Source of the DNA: Salticus scenicus
Taxonomy: Eukaryota; Arthropoda; Arachnida; Araneae; Salticidae
Length of the DNA stretch: 64,000 nucleotides
NCBI GenBank assembly: GCA_963930645.1
Contig: OZ005656.1
Span: forward strand, 275,653,095-275,717,094
Reading direction: 5' to 3'
Shown here: piece after piece, positions 20,953 through 30,926 of the stretch
Position numbering within the stretch: position 1 is the stretch's first letter
How the letters are laid out: every line of letters starts with the position of its first letter
The notes under the pieces: generated by a model
Databases searched by the model: none
What the model was told of the DNA's origin: nothing
What the model saw: only the letters and a program-made list of their open reading frames with translations
Program-made: the position numbers and the translations under genes

Positions 20953-21261
20953 AAGCTTCACACTACGGTGGTGGCAATATATGATCACTTTAATCTATTT
21001 CTTTCCAAGTCCATATTCTTTTAATTTATTCCCTCGCTATTTCTGTTTCTGAAACCAAACTTTAACCACAAGTATATTTCAGTTATAATAATTAAATAGG
21101 AAAATTTCCACAGTGAAAAATGTTGACAACAAAACAAGATTAATGCATAATTTAAGTGGCATAAAATTAGTTTTAAAAACCAGAATAGAACAAATCTTAA
21201 TTTAAACTTGTGATTAGCAGCAACTCGGTTAAGCTAAACTGTTTTGTGATAAATATAATTA

Positions 21262-21408
21262 CAGTCAAACCTCATTAATACATCACTTTTGGGACTTCTG
21301 AAAAACTGTGTTAAGCGGTTTGACTTGTTATGCGGAGTTAAAGGAATTTTGGGACTAAGAAAAAGGGGTGTCTTATGTGCAGAGTGATGTATTAACGAGG
21401 TTTGACTG
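21262..21408. mobile_element. 147-bp MITE with CAGTCAAACCTC ends
   Basis: Left end CAGTCAAACCTCATTAATAC, right end reversed CAGTCAAACCTCGTTAATAC, continuing into ATCAC. Flank TA on the left and TG on the right, a worn TA duplication. The CAGTCAAACCTC terminus resembles pogo/Tigger-type ends; that assignment is by memory of the motif only. Confidence 0.78.
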
Positions 21409-22929
21409 TGCAACTATAAATAGAGTTAACTCTTACATATTAGCATGTATTAAAATTTAAACTAGATTCCACCGTGTTAATTTAAATAGAACCATAATAA
21501 TTTTTTAAAAGATCAATAACCAAATAAAAGTTAAATATCATAAACAGGGATCTTTTTGATATTCCCTGACTTTTGAAGGTCATTTTGGTGGTGAAATTGG
21601 TGCTGAAATGTTTATTAAATATGGGTGTATATCGGCCGATAGGTGGCACTGCTATAAATGTCTATAATTTTCCACATTGCTGTATCTCAACACCTATTAC
21701 TTAAAATTACACTAAACAGTAGGTATATTTAAAACATTTGTTGTGAGAAACTATGTTAATTAAATTTTTTGTGCATTTAATTAATAGGTGGTACGTGGTA
21801 CTGTACTGTTATTTAAACTGATATAGGAAAAAAATTTGTAATGGATACAACGTACTAGAATGATACATTTTACATGAAATTTCATAAGTCTTAAATAAGG
21901 AGAACATATTTTAAGGATTAAAATAATTTTAAGCACTGCTAAAAAATAAAATAAAATAAAATATTGCACATTCCCCTTTTACAATTCAGAACACATATAT
22001 TTACAATATTTTCAGGATTATAGTATAAATGCATATTAATCTAAATTGCCTAAATTGTTTTAACAGACATTGTACATTGACTAATCTGTTTATCCAAAAA
22101 TTTTGCTTCATCTCTTAAATGTGCTTGATTATCATTACTATTATTTCCAATAAAATTGTTAATGCAGTTACTGATAGAAAATTTAATCAATGTAAACAGA
22201 AATTAAAATTTGCAATTAAAAGAAAATCAAATGGCTATAATTTTAACAACAACAACAACAACAATAACAATAAATAAAATCTAAACTAAAATTTGGAGTG
22301 TTAGGGTGCTTGCTCTCTTCACAAAATTTAAATTCATAAACAAGCATTTCAAAAACATTTTGTTTAAGTAAATGATTAATTCAAATTTTTGTATGCCTAA
22401 AACCTGTTTTCAATATTGTATGAAATTACTGCATATGCACACACTTAGTTCAATAAAACATTGGTAGCTTAATATTATATATTTTTATATTAAACAGGAA
22501 ATCGGTTGACTGCTAATGCTAAAGTTTAAAGCTTTGCTCGATATCTTTTTTTTTTTTTTTTTTTTACAAAAATAGTAGAAATTTACATGAGTATTTATTA
22601 ATTTAAAAAAGTGTACCAAAATTTTAAACCTAGATCCACACCAAAAATTAAAGAAGAAAATACAAAATTAAAGAAGAAAATAATAATAATAAAACACTCA
22701 CTTCATTACTAGCTTCTTCAACTTGGAAATACTAGCAGGTACAAAACCCAAAGCCAAAGGATATTAAAACTTTGAGCTTTTAAGGATTGTACCAGCTTGC
22801 AAGTGGTAAGTAAAATATCATTTACCTTTCAGGACTACAATGAAACTAAAAGTAGTTTCAGGCTGTGCTTAATTCATTATGATTTCACAGAAAATTTACA
22901 CATCACTTTTAACAGGATAGATAATAACG

Positions 22930-23265
22930 ACAACGGTCAACGACAAATGACAACTTCATTCAGTTTCAAAATGGTGCACGCCATGACGCTTTTGAAGTTT
23001 GCCATAGTATACTTGGCGATTTCGCAGATGGAGCGGGGGAAAACGTATCAATTGTGCAAAGCTTTCGTTAGTTACGGTTTCCGTAGCCTTCCTTTCTTAT
23101 CTATTAGAAGTTCTTTGCCTGAAATATCTTTCTGAAACTACCTGAAACTTTCACAAAAACTCACCGTAAGCACCAACAAGAACAAGTCGTCTCGTCATAA
23201 GTCACGTGAGCAGCGGAGCAGGCTTCTGAGCGAGCATGCGCAAAGCGGTGTTCTGGACTAAAGGT
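22930..23265 (-). promoter_or_regulatory. CpG-rich promoter-like segment with NRF1 and E-box motifs
   Basis: Against very AT-rich surroundings this stretch is rich in CG dinucleotides. On the minus strand it has GCGCATGC (23235-23242, NRF1-like), TCACGTGAC (23201-23209, USF/E-box) and, downstream, GCTTACG followed by GTGAGTTTTT (about 23155-23172), a strong splice-donor shape. It looks like a promoter and first non-coding exon of a gene carried in a transposon. The 112-codon plus frame over it (22797-23135) is probably spurious. Confidence 0.3.
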
Positions 23266-23530
23266 ATTCCCATGGGTTGGTTCAACTTTGAACCATGTTG
23301 AAAGTTGAACCATGATCACATTTTTCGAGAAAGCAAGTGTTCCATTGTTTGGAATTTTCTCTTAGCTAGACCCATTCGCTGGTTCAACATTGAACGGAAA
23401 TTTTTAAGAGTGTATTCTTCGATCCGACTGCCATAGCGACCGTCCTTAATCGACGACAGTCGTCAAATCAAAAGTCGGAATGTGACGTCACGTGATCAAA
23501 ATAACGACTGCCATAGTCAGAATTGAGGTA

Positions 23531-23743
23531 CAGTCGGTAACAAAAGTGTCCGAACACTAACAAAAATTCCTATGTAAAAAAAGTACACTTCATACGATTT
23601 TGTTAAATAAATCCTTATCGAATCCTGTTCTTACTCTGGCTAAGAACAGGATTCGACAAGGATTTATTTAACAAAACCGTATGAAGTGTACTTTTTTTAC
23701 ATAGGAATATTTGCTAGTGTTCGGACACTTTTGTTACCGACTG
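23531..23743. mobile_element. 213-bp Tc1/mariner-type MITE, near-perfect palindrome
   Basis: TA flanks on both sides (23529-23530, 23744-23745). Ends CAGTCGGTAACAAAAGTGTC and its complement; arms of about 100 bp pair almost throughout, meeting at CTGTTCTTACTCTGGCTAAG near the centre. The few mismatches indicate recent activity relative to other repeats here. Confidence 0.92.
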
Positions 23744-23876
23744 TATAGTCTGGTCGGAGAATAGATGCCCAGGTTTTTTGTTAAAAGTACAATTTTGTCC
23801 TGTATATTTGACGGAGAAATGCTGGCACCCCAGCTGCCAGATTTTTTGTGTACTTTTAACAGTTTTTTTTACAGTG

Positions 23877-23962
23877 TAGTGCCATATATTCTCCGAACTC
23901 TAGTTTTAAGCACGCCTGTTAATATTTTCTGGATAATGCAAAAGAATACAACTAAAATTTGA
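23877..23962 (+). pseudogene. Tc1-like transposase, piece 4 (C-terminus)
   Basis: The frame reads YILRTLVLSTPVNIFWIMQK then NTTKI and TGA. Tc1 proteins end with a L-V-x-S-M-P-x-R-I-x-x-V-I-x-x-x-G-x-x-T-K-Y pattern, which this follows. It directly continues piece 3 (ends 20448) when the TA element 20449-23876 is removed. Confidence 0.65.
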
Positions 23963-24800
23963 ATTTAAATACAAAATACTCGAAAATTCCATTTTTTTTG
24001 GACAGATTATTTTTTTATTAATTTATTAATTTATTAATTTATTTAAACCTGTAAAACCTGCTTTTTTTTTTGTGTGTGTGTGTAATACAGTTATGTTCTG
24101 TATCCATATGCGCAATGATCTTTTTTTTTTTTTTTTCTACGATGCAATAAAAATCTTCCTCATTTGTAACTTTGTAACATGATATTAAATTGAATTATTA
24201 CATCATTGTTTTCAACTAAATGAATGATAATGATAATAGTATTTTTATCTTAAAAAATGATGAGTTCATTCGAAGTAATTTATTCATAAGTGTTATTAAA
24301 TAAGCATTTCTAATGACTTATTTAATAACTTCATTTTCATTTAATCTGAAATTGAATAGAAAAACATTCATTCTCTTCTGATACCCATTAATAAATATTG
24401 TTATTTAATCGTATTATTATTTACATATTAATGTGAAATATTTTTTTAGCAATCATGCATTACCTCGGTAGTCATATAATTGAATTAATGAATATAATAA
24501 TTTTTCTTTGACATTTTAGGTACATTGAAGACTAAATTTACTGGTATATAACTCATACCTGTTGGATTTTGAGTGTCGTATACATGATTTTGTAAAAGTC
24601 TGTTTAAATATTTTCTTTATAGAGAGATACAACCTACAATTTAAGACGAATCCTCAATTACTTAAATATAACATATCGGAACCTCTACGAATTTCACTAA
24701 AAAGTGTATATCATACTTGATTAAAACAAAGTTTTTCTTAGGAATTTCAATAATTCTAACACATGTTAATTAGATGCATTTATATAAAATTTATAAAATA
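23963..24800. other. AT-rich sequence, no gene seen
   Basis: Contains ATTAATTT repeats near 24018-24042, TG microsatellite at 24071-24082, and T-runs. No TIR for the right end of the broken Tc1 element was identified in it. Confidence 0.5.
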
Positions 24801-24999
24801 CAGTCATTTACAAAAGTTTAGACCAGTAGCCGATTTTTTGTATTTTAACACATTGCATTATTTGCGCAGATTATTGCGTCATATCATGTGCTGATTGCAT
24901 CAGACGCATTCTACTGCTATGAACAAAGATGCCCGGCATGTTTATCGCCGGTTGTTTATTGTATTTTGTCGTAGACAGTCCGGTTGTGTAATTATTGTA

Positions 25000-25406
25000 A
25001 TGGGCAAAACACCTTCACTCACTGTTACAAAAAGGTCAGAAATATTGACCCTGGATAAAATTGGATTTTCTGAACATCAAATAAGTTCGAGGGTAAATGT
25101 GAGCAAGACAGCTGTGCATCAAGCTATTAGTAAATTAAAATTTTGGGGAAGTTTGTGGACTTTAAGAAAAGCGGTCGCTCTGGAAAAACGAGTGCACGTG
25201 ATGATCATGTGATAAGGATGGCCGTACGAAATCCAAAAATCTCCTGCAATACGATTAGACATTCTCTGGCTGCAAAAGGTACCGACGTCAATTTGAGTAC
25301 TATTTCAAGACGTTTGGCCAAAGGTTTTGGTTTATCATCCCGTAAACCTGCAAGGAAACCTCGACTTACTCTAAGTATCACTGCAAACGCACGCGCACAA
25401 AAATAA
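25000..25406 (+). pseudogene. Tc1 transposase N-terminal half (paired DNA-binding domain)
   Basis: ATG 25000 opens MGKTPSLTVTKRSEILTLDK, then GFSEHQISSRVNVSKTAVHQ, the first helix-turn-helix. A 1-nt shift near 25140 leads to KSGRSGKTSARDDHVI and RMAVRNPKISCNTIR, then VNLSTISRRLAKGFGLSSRK and PARKPRLT. This is the bipartite Tc1 DNA-binding region with the GRP-like hook (here GRSGKTSARDD). The protein should be about 340 residues; it ends at about 135, just after the linker, with no DDE catalytic domain. Confidence 0.9.
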
Positions 25407-26095
25407 CACATTTAAGAACACATTTTGTCCTCAAATTAACAACACTTTTTGGTGTTCTAAGCTAGAACACTTCATAAGAAACATAATTGCAACAGATATA
25501 ATTGCATAAGAAACATAATTTAGTGTTATGCTTATTTGAAATAAAAATCGCTTGCATTCATCATAGAAAAATAATTTTAATAAGTGATAATTAAAAAAAT
25601 ATAATTATTCGAATAAAAAATTTACTCTGCATGAATTTTAATAGTAAAATATAGAAGAAAATTTTGTGATGGCAACAACATACTAGTTTCGTTTTCTCAC
25701 CTTTAGCAGCCTTCTGAATCTAATCCCCATAATACACACTGCTGAACAAATTATTAAAAAAAGTCTGCATATTATTTCACGGGATAGTCTATTCTGTTTA
25801 ATAAGCGTTTCTAAAGTGTTTCAACGTTAAAGATTAATGTGTTTTACAAATGTTCTAAAAAGCGTTTAGAATTTGTGTGGGATCTTAAATTTTGATCGAA
25901 ACCCTATCTGAACACATTTCTTGTCCTTGTAATTGTCAACAACACTTCCGCAACACTTTTTTTCCCTCGCGCAACACAATCGCAACACATTCCTAATACA
26001 ATTACAACACTTTTAGTTAGAAATGTTTACTATTACGTTCTAATAGCGTTGCAAAAGTGTTTCACGCATTTGCAGCGTGAAAAAGAAACGACTCT
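25407..26095. other. Centre of the fold-back Tc1, foreign AACAC-rich DNA
   Basis: Instead of the catalytic half there is unrelated DNA. AACACATTTTGTCCTCAAAT near 25419 resembles ACACATTTCTTGTCCTTGTA near 25912, and GCAACAC-type motifs cluster at 25930-26010. No open frame. Confidence 0.5.
25647..25686 (+). mobile_element. Helitron-like family, isolated 3' end
   Basis: AAATATAGAAGAAAATTTTG, then a diverged hairpin (TTGTGATGGCAACAA) and CATACTAG followed by T. It is the same terminus as at 52573 and 53650. The rest of the element is not recognisable upstream, so it is a 5'-truncated copy or a one-ended relic inside the fold-back Tc1. Confidence 0.65.
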
Positions 26096-26099
26096 TAAG

Positions 26100-26262
26100 G
26101 TCCACAAATTTTCACGAAATTTTAAATTTACTAATAGCTTGATGTACAGCTGTCTTACTCACATTTAATTTCGAACTTATTTGACGTTCAGAAAATCCAA
26201 TTTTATGCAGGGTGAATATCTCAGACCTTTTTGTAACAGTAAGTGAAGGTTTTTTTCCCCAT
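26100..26262 (-). pseudogene. Second, inverted copy of the Tc1 transposase start
   Basis: Reading the minus strand from ATG 26262, the sequence follows the start at 25000 with a 1-nt insertion in the A-run of codon 3-4, then SEIFTLHKIGFSERQISSKL and VSKTAVHQAISKF in the shifted frame. It ends near 26100 with TTAAGGTCCACAAATTTTCA, the counterpart of the GTTTGTGGACTTTAAG at 25150. It confirms the inverted arms include coding sequence. Confidence 0.8.
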
Positions 26263-26482
26263 TACAATAATTACAAAACAGCACTGTCGACGACAAAATC
26301 CAATAAACAACTAGCGATAAACGTGCCGTGCACCTTTATTAATAGCAGTAGAAATCGTGTGATGCAATCAGCACATGAGATGACGCAATATACTGCACAA
26401 ATTATGCAATGTGTTAAAATACTGAAAATCAGCTACTGGTCTTAAACATTTGCAAATGACTGTATATAACTTTTGTTAATAC

Positions 26483-26512
26483 AGAAAAATAATAATAATA
26501 ATAATAATAACA
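26483..26512 (+). repeat. (AAT)n microsatellite
   Basis: About eight AAT units followed by an AAC variant. Confidence 0.9.
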
Positions 26513-26805
26513 ACAATATTTTATCTATAACCGACTTTTTTTTAATGTTTTTTATGCTTTCAAATTAAACTTTTTTTATTTACTTAAATATCACGTGCTT
26601 TCACTAAAATTCTCTGGTTCCTATTACAAGATGGAAATGTAAGCAACCTCTGACTGCTGTGAAAACCTGTCAGAGTAGGTCTTTGTCGAGAAGACAAGAA
26701 ATGGCTAGAGGGAGAAATGACTTCTAGTATTGAATTTGAATTTACACTCAACTCAAAAAACAAGTAATATAAATGAACTAGTATCGCCTAGTGGTCGAAA
26801 CTCGA

Positions 26806-26836
<31 letters not shown>

Positions 26837-26959
26837 GAAAAGCGACGCAAAGCAAAGTTATTGCCTTGTCTTAAACGGAATGCAATTGCAACACAGCTGC
26901 GGCAATTGTCGAAAACTTTTCTGAATCTTATATTTTCTAATTATATATGCAGAGGAAAG

Positions 26960-27245
26960 AATAATAAATTCACTTTTTAAAAAATAAAAATAAGTAGTCA
27001 ATTTCACTTAATTAAAATGCAAGGAAATCTCAAAACGTGTAAATTCATCGAAAACCGGAAATCAAAAGTTTTTATGTATCTTCTACTTGCTTCTTCTACC
27101 CACAAAAGCTAGCAATAAAGACACTTTTTTAAAAAATAAGTAGCCAATTTTAGTTAATTGAAACGTAAAGAAAGCTCAAAACATGTAAATTTAGCAAAAA
27201 ACGGAAATCGGATTTTTTTCCGTATCGTCTACTTATACATGCAGC
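26960..27245 (+). repeat. Two tandem copies of a 150-bp unit
   Basis: CACTTTTTAAAAAATAA at 26971 and CACTTTTTTAAAAAATAAG at 27122 start the units; both continue with AAGTAG(T/C)CAATTT, AAAG-x-AAATCTCAAAAC/AAGCTCAAAAC and CGTATCGTCTAC/TGTATCTTCTAC. A similar motif string (TGTAAATTCATC, CGAAAA) also occurs near 34017-34070. Confidence 0.7.
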
Positions 27246-27249
27246 AGTT

Positions 27250-27952
27250 AGTAACAAATCCATTTTCCTTTTATTTAGCATATTAGTTGAATATTTATTG
27301 TTTAAATATCAACCTTTGAAATAAAATGTTTATGTTTACATTCGAAACTGGAAGTTTGCCATTTTTTTTTCTGGAGTTTTGTGATTTTAAATTAAAATTT
27401 TATCAATTTTACAGAAAAAATAACTCAATCAAAACAGTAACTTATATATAACTATACCCAAATATTGGAATTAAAATCGGCAGATAATTTCCGTTATTTT
27501 TTAATAATTGTTTAAAAAAAAATCCAATGGACAATTAACATAGAAAATCTTTTTCATGGCTCCATGAACAGACAGTGACGTCATCACTTCGCTTGCGTAT
27601 AGTAATGCTACATTACTGTGTCTATGGTTTTATTTGAGCTTTATGAAATTGCCAGATTTAAAAACTTTCTACTTTTAGGTATTTTTTAATGTAAAGGAAT
27701 ACATGTATAACAGGGAAAAATGGGGGAAAATGCATAAAAAATAAATGTATTTTTAAATACTTTCTTGACATCGTAAGAAAATAATATTTGTATTCGCACC
27801 TTCCGGCTAACCATACCTTTCGAATGATACCATTTTCAACCCTCTATTCCCATAATTAATATGTTAAAAGGGACAACAAATTTTATGCTTGCCTATTAAT
27901 ATATAGATACTTTTTAAAGTCAATTCCTACTTTCAAACACTATCGAAAAAGT

Positions 27953-28001
<49 letters not shown>

Positions 28002-28310
28002 ATGAATTAGAAAATAAAAAGCTCGCGTGCAACATGAAATAAAAATAATTATAAGATTAAAAAAAAAAAAAAAATTATACCATTTTTAAATTTTCTGATG
28101 CATCATAGAGCTCTTATCAATGTGCATAAAATTTTTAAAGTGATAAGGACGTCAATTTTTGTGAGATGCATAATTTAACTTTTTATAATTTTTTAATGTT
28201 CACGTTTAATTAAATGTATTTATTTTTATGTCGAAAGCAAATGAACTCGAAAAATTATTTTGGCAACAATTAAATTATAGCTAATACTTTAATGGCTATT
28301 TTAACGCTAT
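27250..28310 (+). repeat. Interspersed repeat shared with 58.2-59.3 kb
   Basis: CAGTGACGTCATCACTTCGC near 27572, AATCTTTTTCATGGCTCCAT near 27547 and AACTGGAAGTTTGCCA near 27346 match segments at 58.2-59.1 kb in both orientations. GTGAGATGCATAATTTAACT near 28160 and AATGAACTCGAAAAATT near 28239 match 59151 and 59229. A 37-nt T-run sits at 27957-27994. No open frame. Confidence 0.7.
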
Positions 28311-28930
28311 TAGGATGTTTTTATTTTCATATTAAAATTAATTATAAGAAAACTAGCGAAAAATTCGAAAATCGGACTTCGAAGTATTGTGTTGTCATCG
28401 TGTTCTGAGCAATCCTGAAAGTTTCTAGCTAGTCGGGAAGTTAGTTAAAAATCGATTGCAAGATCTGTACAAGATATATATAGGGAGAGTGTGAACTAAT
28501 AGTAGGAATTGAAAAAGAAAAAGAAAGAAAGAAAGAAACATAGAAGCCATCGTTTCCGTACACAATTAAAATTGCCATGCTCTATTGATTATTCTCATAC
28601 TAAGGCGCATTTGAATATTTCCCTTTCCTCTTTAAACAACCGACAATTCTATCATTTGAAAAGCAAATATTACATCATCCTCCATGTAAAATTTAGTATT
28701 GTGTCAAGTAGTCAAATCAAAATCAGTAATTAGGAAACATCAATTTTTAAATGCATTTCAAAAATAGTAAGAATAAACCTATTCTACAAATTGTAATTAT
28801 TTTAGAATTAAAAACAAAAAATATTTTAATGCTGGAATGGTAAATTAATTAACTATTAACTAATCATTGATGAGATGACATTTAACAAGTATTTAATATT
28901 TTCTGGCTGTTTAAACTGGAAATTTGCCTC
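28311..28930. other. AT-rich sequence, no gene seen
   Basis: Contains an (AAAG)n stretch at 28513-28538. The 74-codon frame starting there is driven by the A-run. Confidence 0.5.
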
Positions 28931-28934
28931 TAGG

Positions 28935-29680
28935 CCGTCGTTACTCATCCAAATGAGATGACTGAAAATTAAAAAGACTGTTTAAAAAGTCAATTTATAT
29001 TATAATCAGAATATACAAGAGATTCATAAAAGTGTTTAGCAACATAATTTCATAAAAAAACAGTGCAACGACGATTATAGAAATCAGATTTAAAAACGAG
29101 AGGATCTGCAAAATGGTCATTATTCACGAAAAGAATTAACTAAAAAATACTTCAGTGGGCCAAATATTTTTTTTAATGGTTGGTTAATTATTGGGCTCCA
29201 GTGGATTTCTGTGATGAGTTAAGTTTACATATTTTTAGCCATGGGAAACAAGCTGGTCGGACGACGAAAATGTGACCGAATTAATGATAATTGCATTTAA
29301 AATATAGTGAAATATTCTCCGTACATTATGATATGGGGGTGAGATTTTTTTCAAGAAGTCGGACAAATTTTAATGTTTAAAGGTTTAATGAACTCGAAAT
29401 AAAACGCTGCCATTATAAAAGTTCGTTATTTCTTGACTCTTTTGAGGGTAGCTCAAAATTTTCCACAATCAATATTTTGAGAGGATAATACACCTTTCCA
29501 CACGGTGTCTGTGGAACATTTATTTGATTCAAATTGTTAAAATTACTTATCTATGCTCATGTGCACCTTTAATTATTAAGGTAATGAATAATCTTTTCAC
29601 TTCAGGTTAAATCCTGCAAAAAATCCTATTGGAAATGTTTTATGTATAATAGGTGGGGTGATTCGAAATTTGTAGCCTGT
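28935..29680 (+). pseudogene. Tc1-like transposase, catalytic half, degraded
   Basis: Reading across several frames: VDFCDELSLHIF near 29200 (first Asp, cf. FSDES-x-F), PYIMIWGCE near 29320 (cf. VMVWGCF), GQILMFKGLMNS near 29367, EDNTPFHTVSVEHLFDS near 29482 (second Asp, cf. QDNAPxHxA), LNPAKNPIGNVLCIIGGVIR near 29609 (cf. LNPIENLW). The order and spacing follow Tc1 proteins; the catalytic Glu is Gly. It is a different and older copy than the 15-24 kb one. Terminal repeats were not found. Confidence 0.75.
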
Positions 29681-30106
29681 AACTTTTCAAGAACTAGAAA
29701 AAAAAAATATTTACGATGTTTCGCACAATGCAATTTTTCAGATTTATGTTTAAAAAAACTGTATACTACTATTAATACTGTAGACTACTAAATAAAACTA
29801 TATACTAAACTAGACATTACTATAAAATTTTGAAAAAAATAGTAAGTCGGGTAATTAATTCACAAAAGGGAGAACAAGCTCCCTTCCTAGGTTTGGCGGG
29901 AAAACTAGATAAACTAGAAATTTTTCGATTATATATTTTTCCTGTTTATACATTACGATTTGTATAACTAACTAGACGAGGGATAAGTCAGATTTTTTAA
30001 CATTTACCAGGCGAAGAAAGAGGAATTATCAATCCAAAATAATAAAGGATAGTCTTAAAATTTCTCAAAAAAAGATGACGTACATATCATTACTGATGTA
30101 ATTCTT
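29681..30106. other. No gene seen
   Basis: AT-rich, no long frames; probably decayed transposon flank. Confidence 0.4.
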
Positions 30107-30331
30107 CTATGAATTGATGGCGTCCTCCTGCGGCCTCTGTGTATTAGAGCCCCTAAATAAAATAATAGGCCTGCGCATCACTGCCATTTTTTTGCCTCCG
30201 AAGAGGACAGTATTCCCGATTGGCGTCCTTATGGCTTCCCTAATGATTTTAAGAAATCTTGATCTGAAGCTAATCCGGTCAAGATAAGAGCAATAAGCAA
30301 CAATAATATTCCTAAAAACACATTTTTTCAC
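30107..30331 (-). CDS. Unassigned 74-codon open frame
   Basis: The frame has a richer composition than its neighbours: FRSRFLKIIREAIRTPIGNT, VLFGGKKMAVMRRPIILF and SNTQRPQEDAINS. It is basic and not low-complexity, and base composition rises in G+C over 30110-30260. I do not recognise it. It may be a fragment of a retroelement or an exon; no splice or start context convinces me. Confidence 0.25.
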   Translation of the reverse strand: MKKCVFRNIIVAYCSYLDRISFRSRFLKIIREAIRTPIGNTVLFGGKKMAVMRRPIILFRGSNTQRPQEDAINS

Positions 30332-30912
30332 AGTACATTCTCAGGATGTCATTTTATTCTGAGGATATCCTATAGATGTACTGGGGTAAGATATGTTGTT
30401 AGAGCGGTTTCTGTTTCTTTTACAAAATGTCGCCAAATTTCAAATACACAGTAATAGAAGGTCTGTAAACACTTTATATTCACTCCTTGAATGATTTTAG
30501 CTGTTCATCGCTAAACAAACCTCCATATCATAGTTTACTTAGCTAAAATTATGAAATATAATAAAACAAGTTACTCTAAAGTAACATAAGACGATAAAAA
30601 AATTGTCGTTTATTTATCAGAGAAACGCACTGGGTACATGTGGCAACCCTAAGGCAACAAAATGCCTGATGCGCCAGCTGATATATATAGGAGCCTTACT
30701 GTGTATATGAGAACCTTGTAACACGTCATTTGCTCCAACGCAGCGTCGTATCTCAACTTATCCTACTATTTACAATAACTTTAAACAGTATAAATGAAAA
30801 TGTTAAGACTACTTTCGTCAATGAAATGTAACATCTCGAACAGTTTAAATTATATTAAGTATAAAATGGTGTTTAAAATATAGGCAAAATTTAATTTGCA
30901 TTCATATATTTT
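30332..30912. other. No gene seen
   Basis: AT-rich single-copy-looking sequence up to the SINE target duplication. Confidence 0.4.
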
Positions 30913-30926
30913 ATTGAATGATCATA

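Larger units (their letters stand above)
20598..23412. mobile_element. TA-flanked DNA element (inner) with GGTTCAAC palindromes
   Basis: TA at 20596-20597 and 23413-23414 flank it. Left end CACTGTAAAAAATTTTGG, right end reversed CACTCTTAAAAATTTCCG. Just inside lies the palindrome GGTTCAACGTTGAACC (left) and GGTTCAACATTGAAC (right). It carries a 23-bp minisatellite, a small TA-type MITE and a CpG-rich promoter-like segment; no transposase seen. Belongs to the same CACTGTAAAAA-ended group as the outer element and the MITE at 31919. Confidence 0.82.
20449..23876. mobile_element. TA-flanked DNA element (outer), CACTG...CAGTG ends
   Basis: TA precedes 20449 and follows 23876. The left end reads CACTGAAAAAAAAAACTG then TTAAAGTACAGG, GGCAGTTGGAATGCCAG and ATTTCTCCGTCAAATATA; the right end in reverse has CACTGTAAAAAAAACTG, TTAAAAGTACAC, GGCAGCTGGGGTGCCAG and ATTTCTCCGTCAAATATA, so arms of about 80 bp. 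It was inserted into the transposase gene of a Tc1 element. It is itself interrupted by 20598-23412 and carries a 213-bp MITE at 23531. No own transposase found. Confidence 0.85.
24801..26462. mobile_element. Fold-back Tc1 element with about 360-400 bp inverted ends
   Basis: TA flanks on both sides (24799-24800, 26463-26464). Left end CAGTCATTTACAAAAGTTTA, right end reversed CAGTCATTTGCAAATGTTTA. The arms stay alignable through the untranslated leader (ACACATTGCAT, CATGTGCTGATTGCATCA, GTTGTTTATTG) and the first part of the transposase, up to about 25160 on the left and 26100 on the right. The left side then continues alone to 25406. The catalytic half of the gene is absent. Confidence 0.9.

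Noticed and set aside
22797..23135. 112-codon plus-strand open frame in the inner TA element
   Set aside because: No family resemblance; the composition change there is better explained by a promoter-like segment on the other strand.
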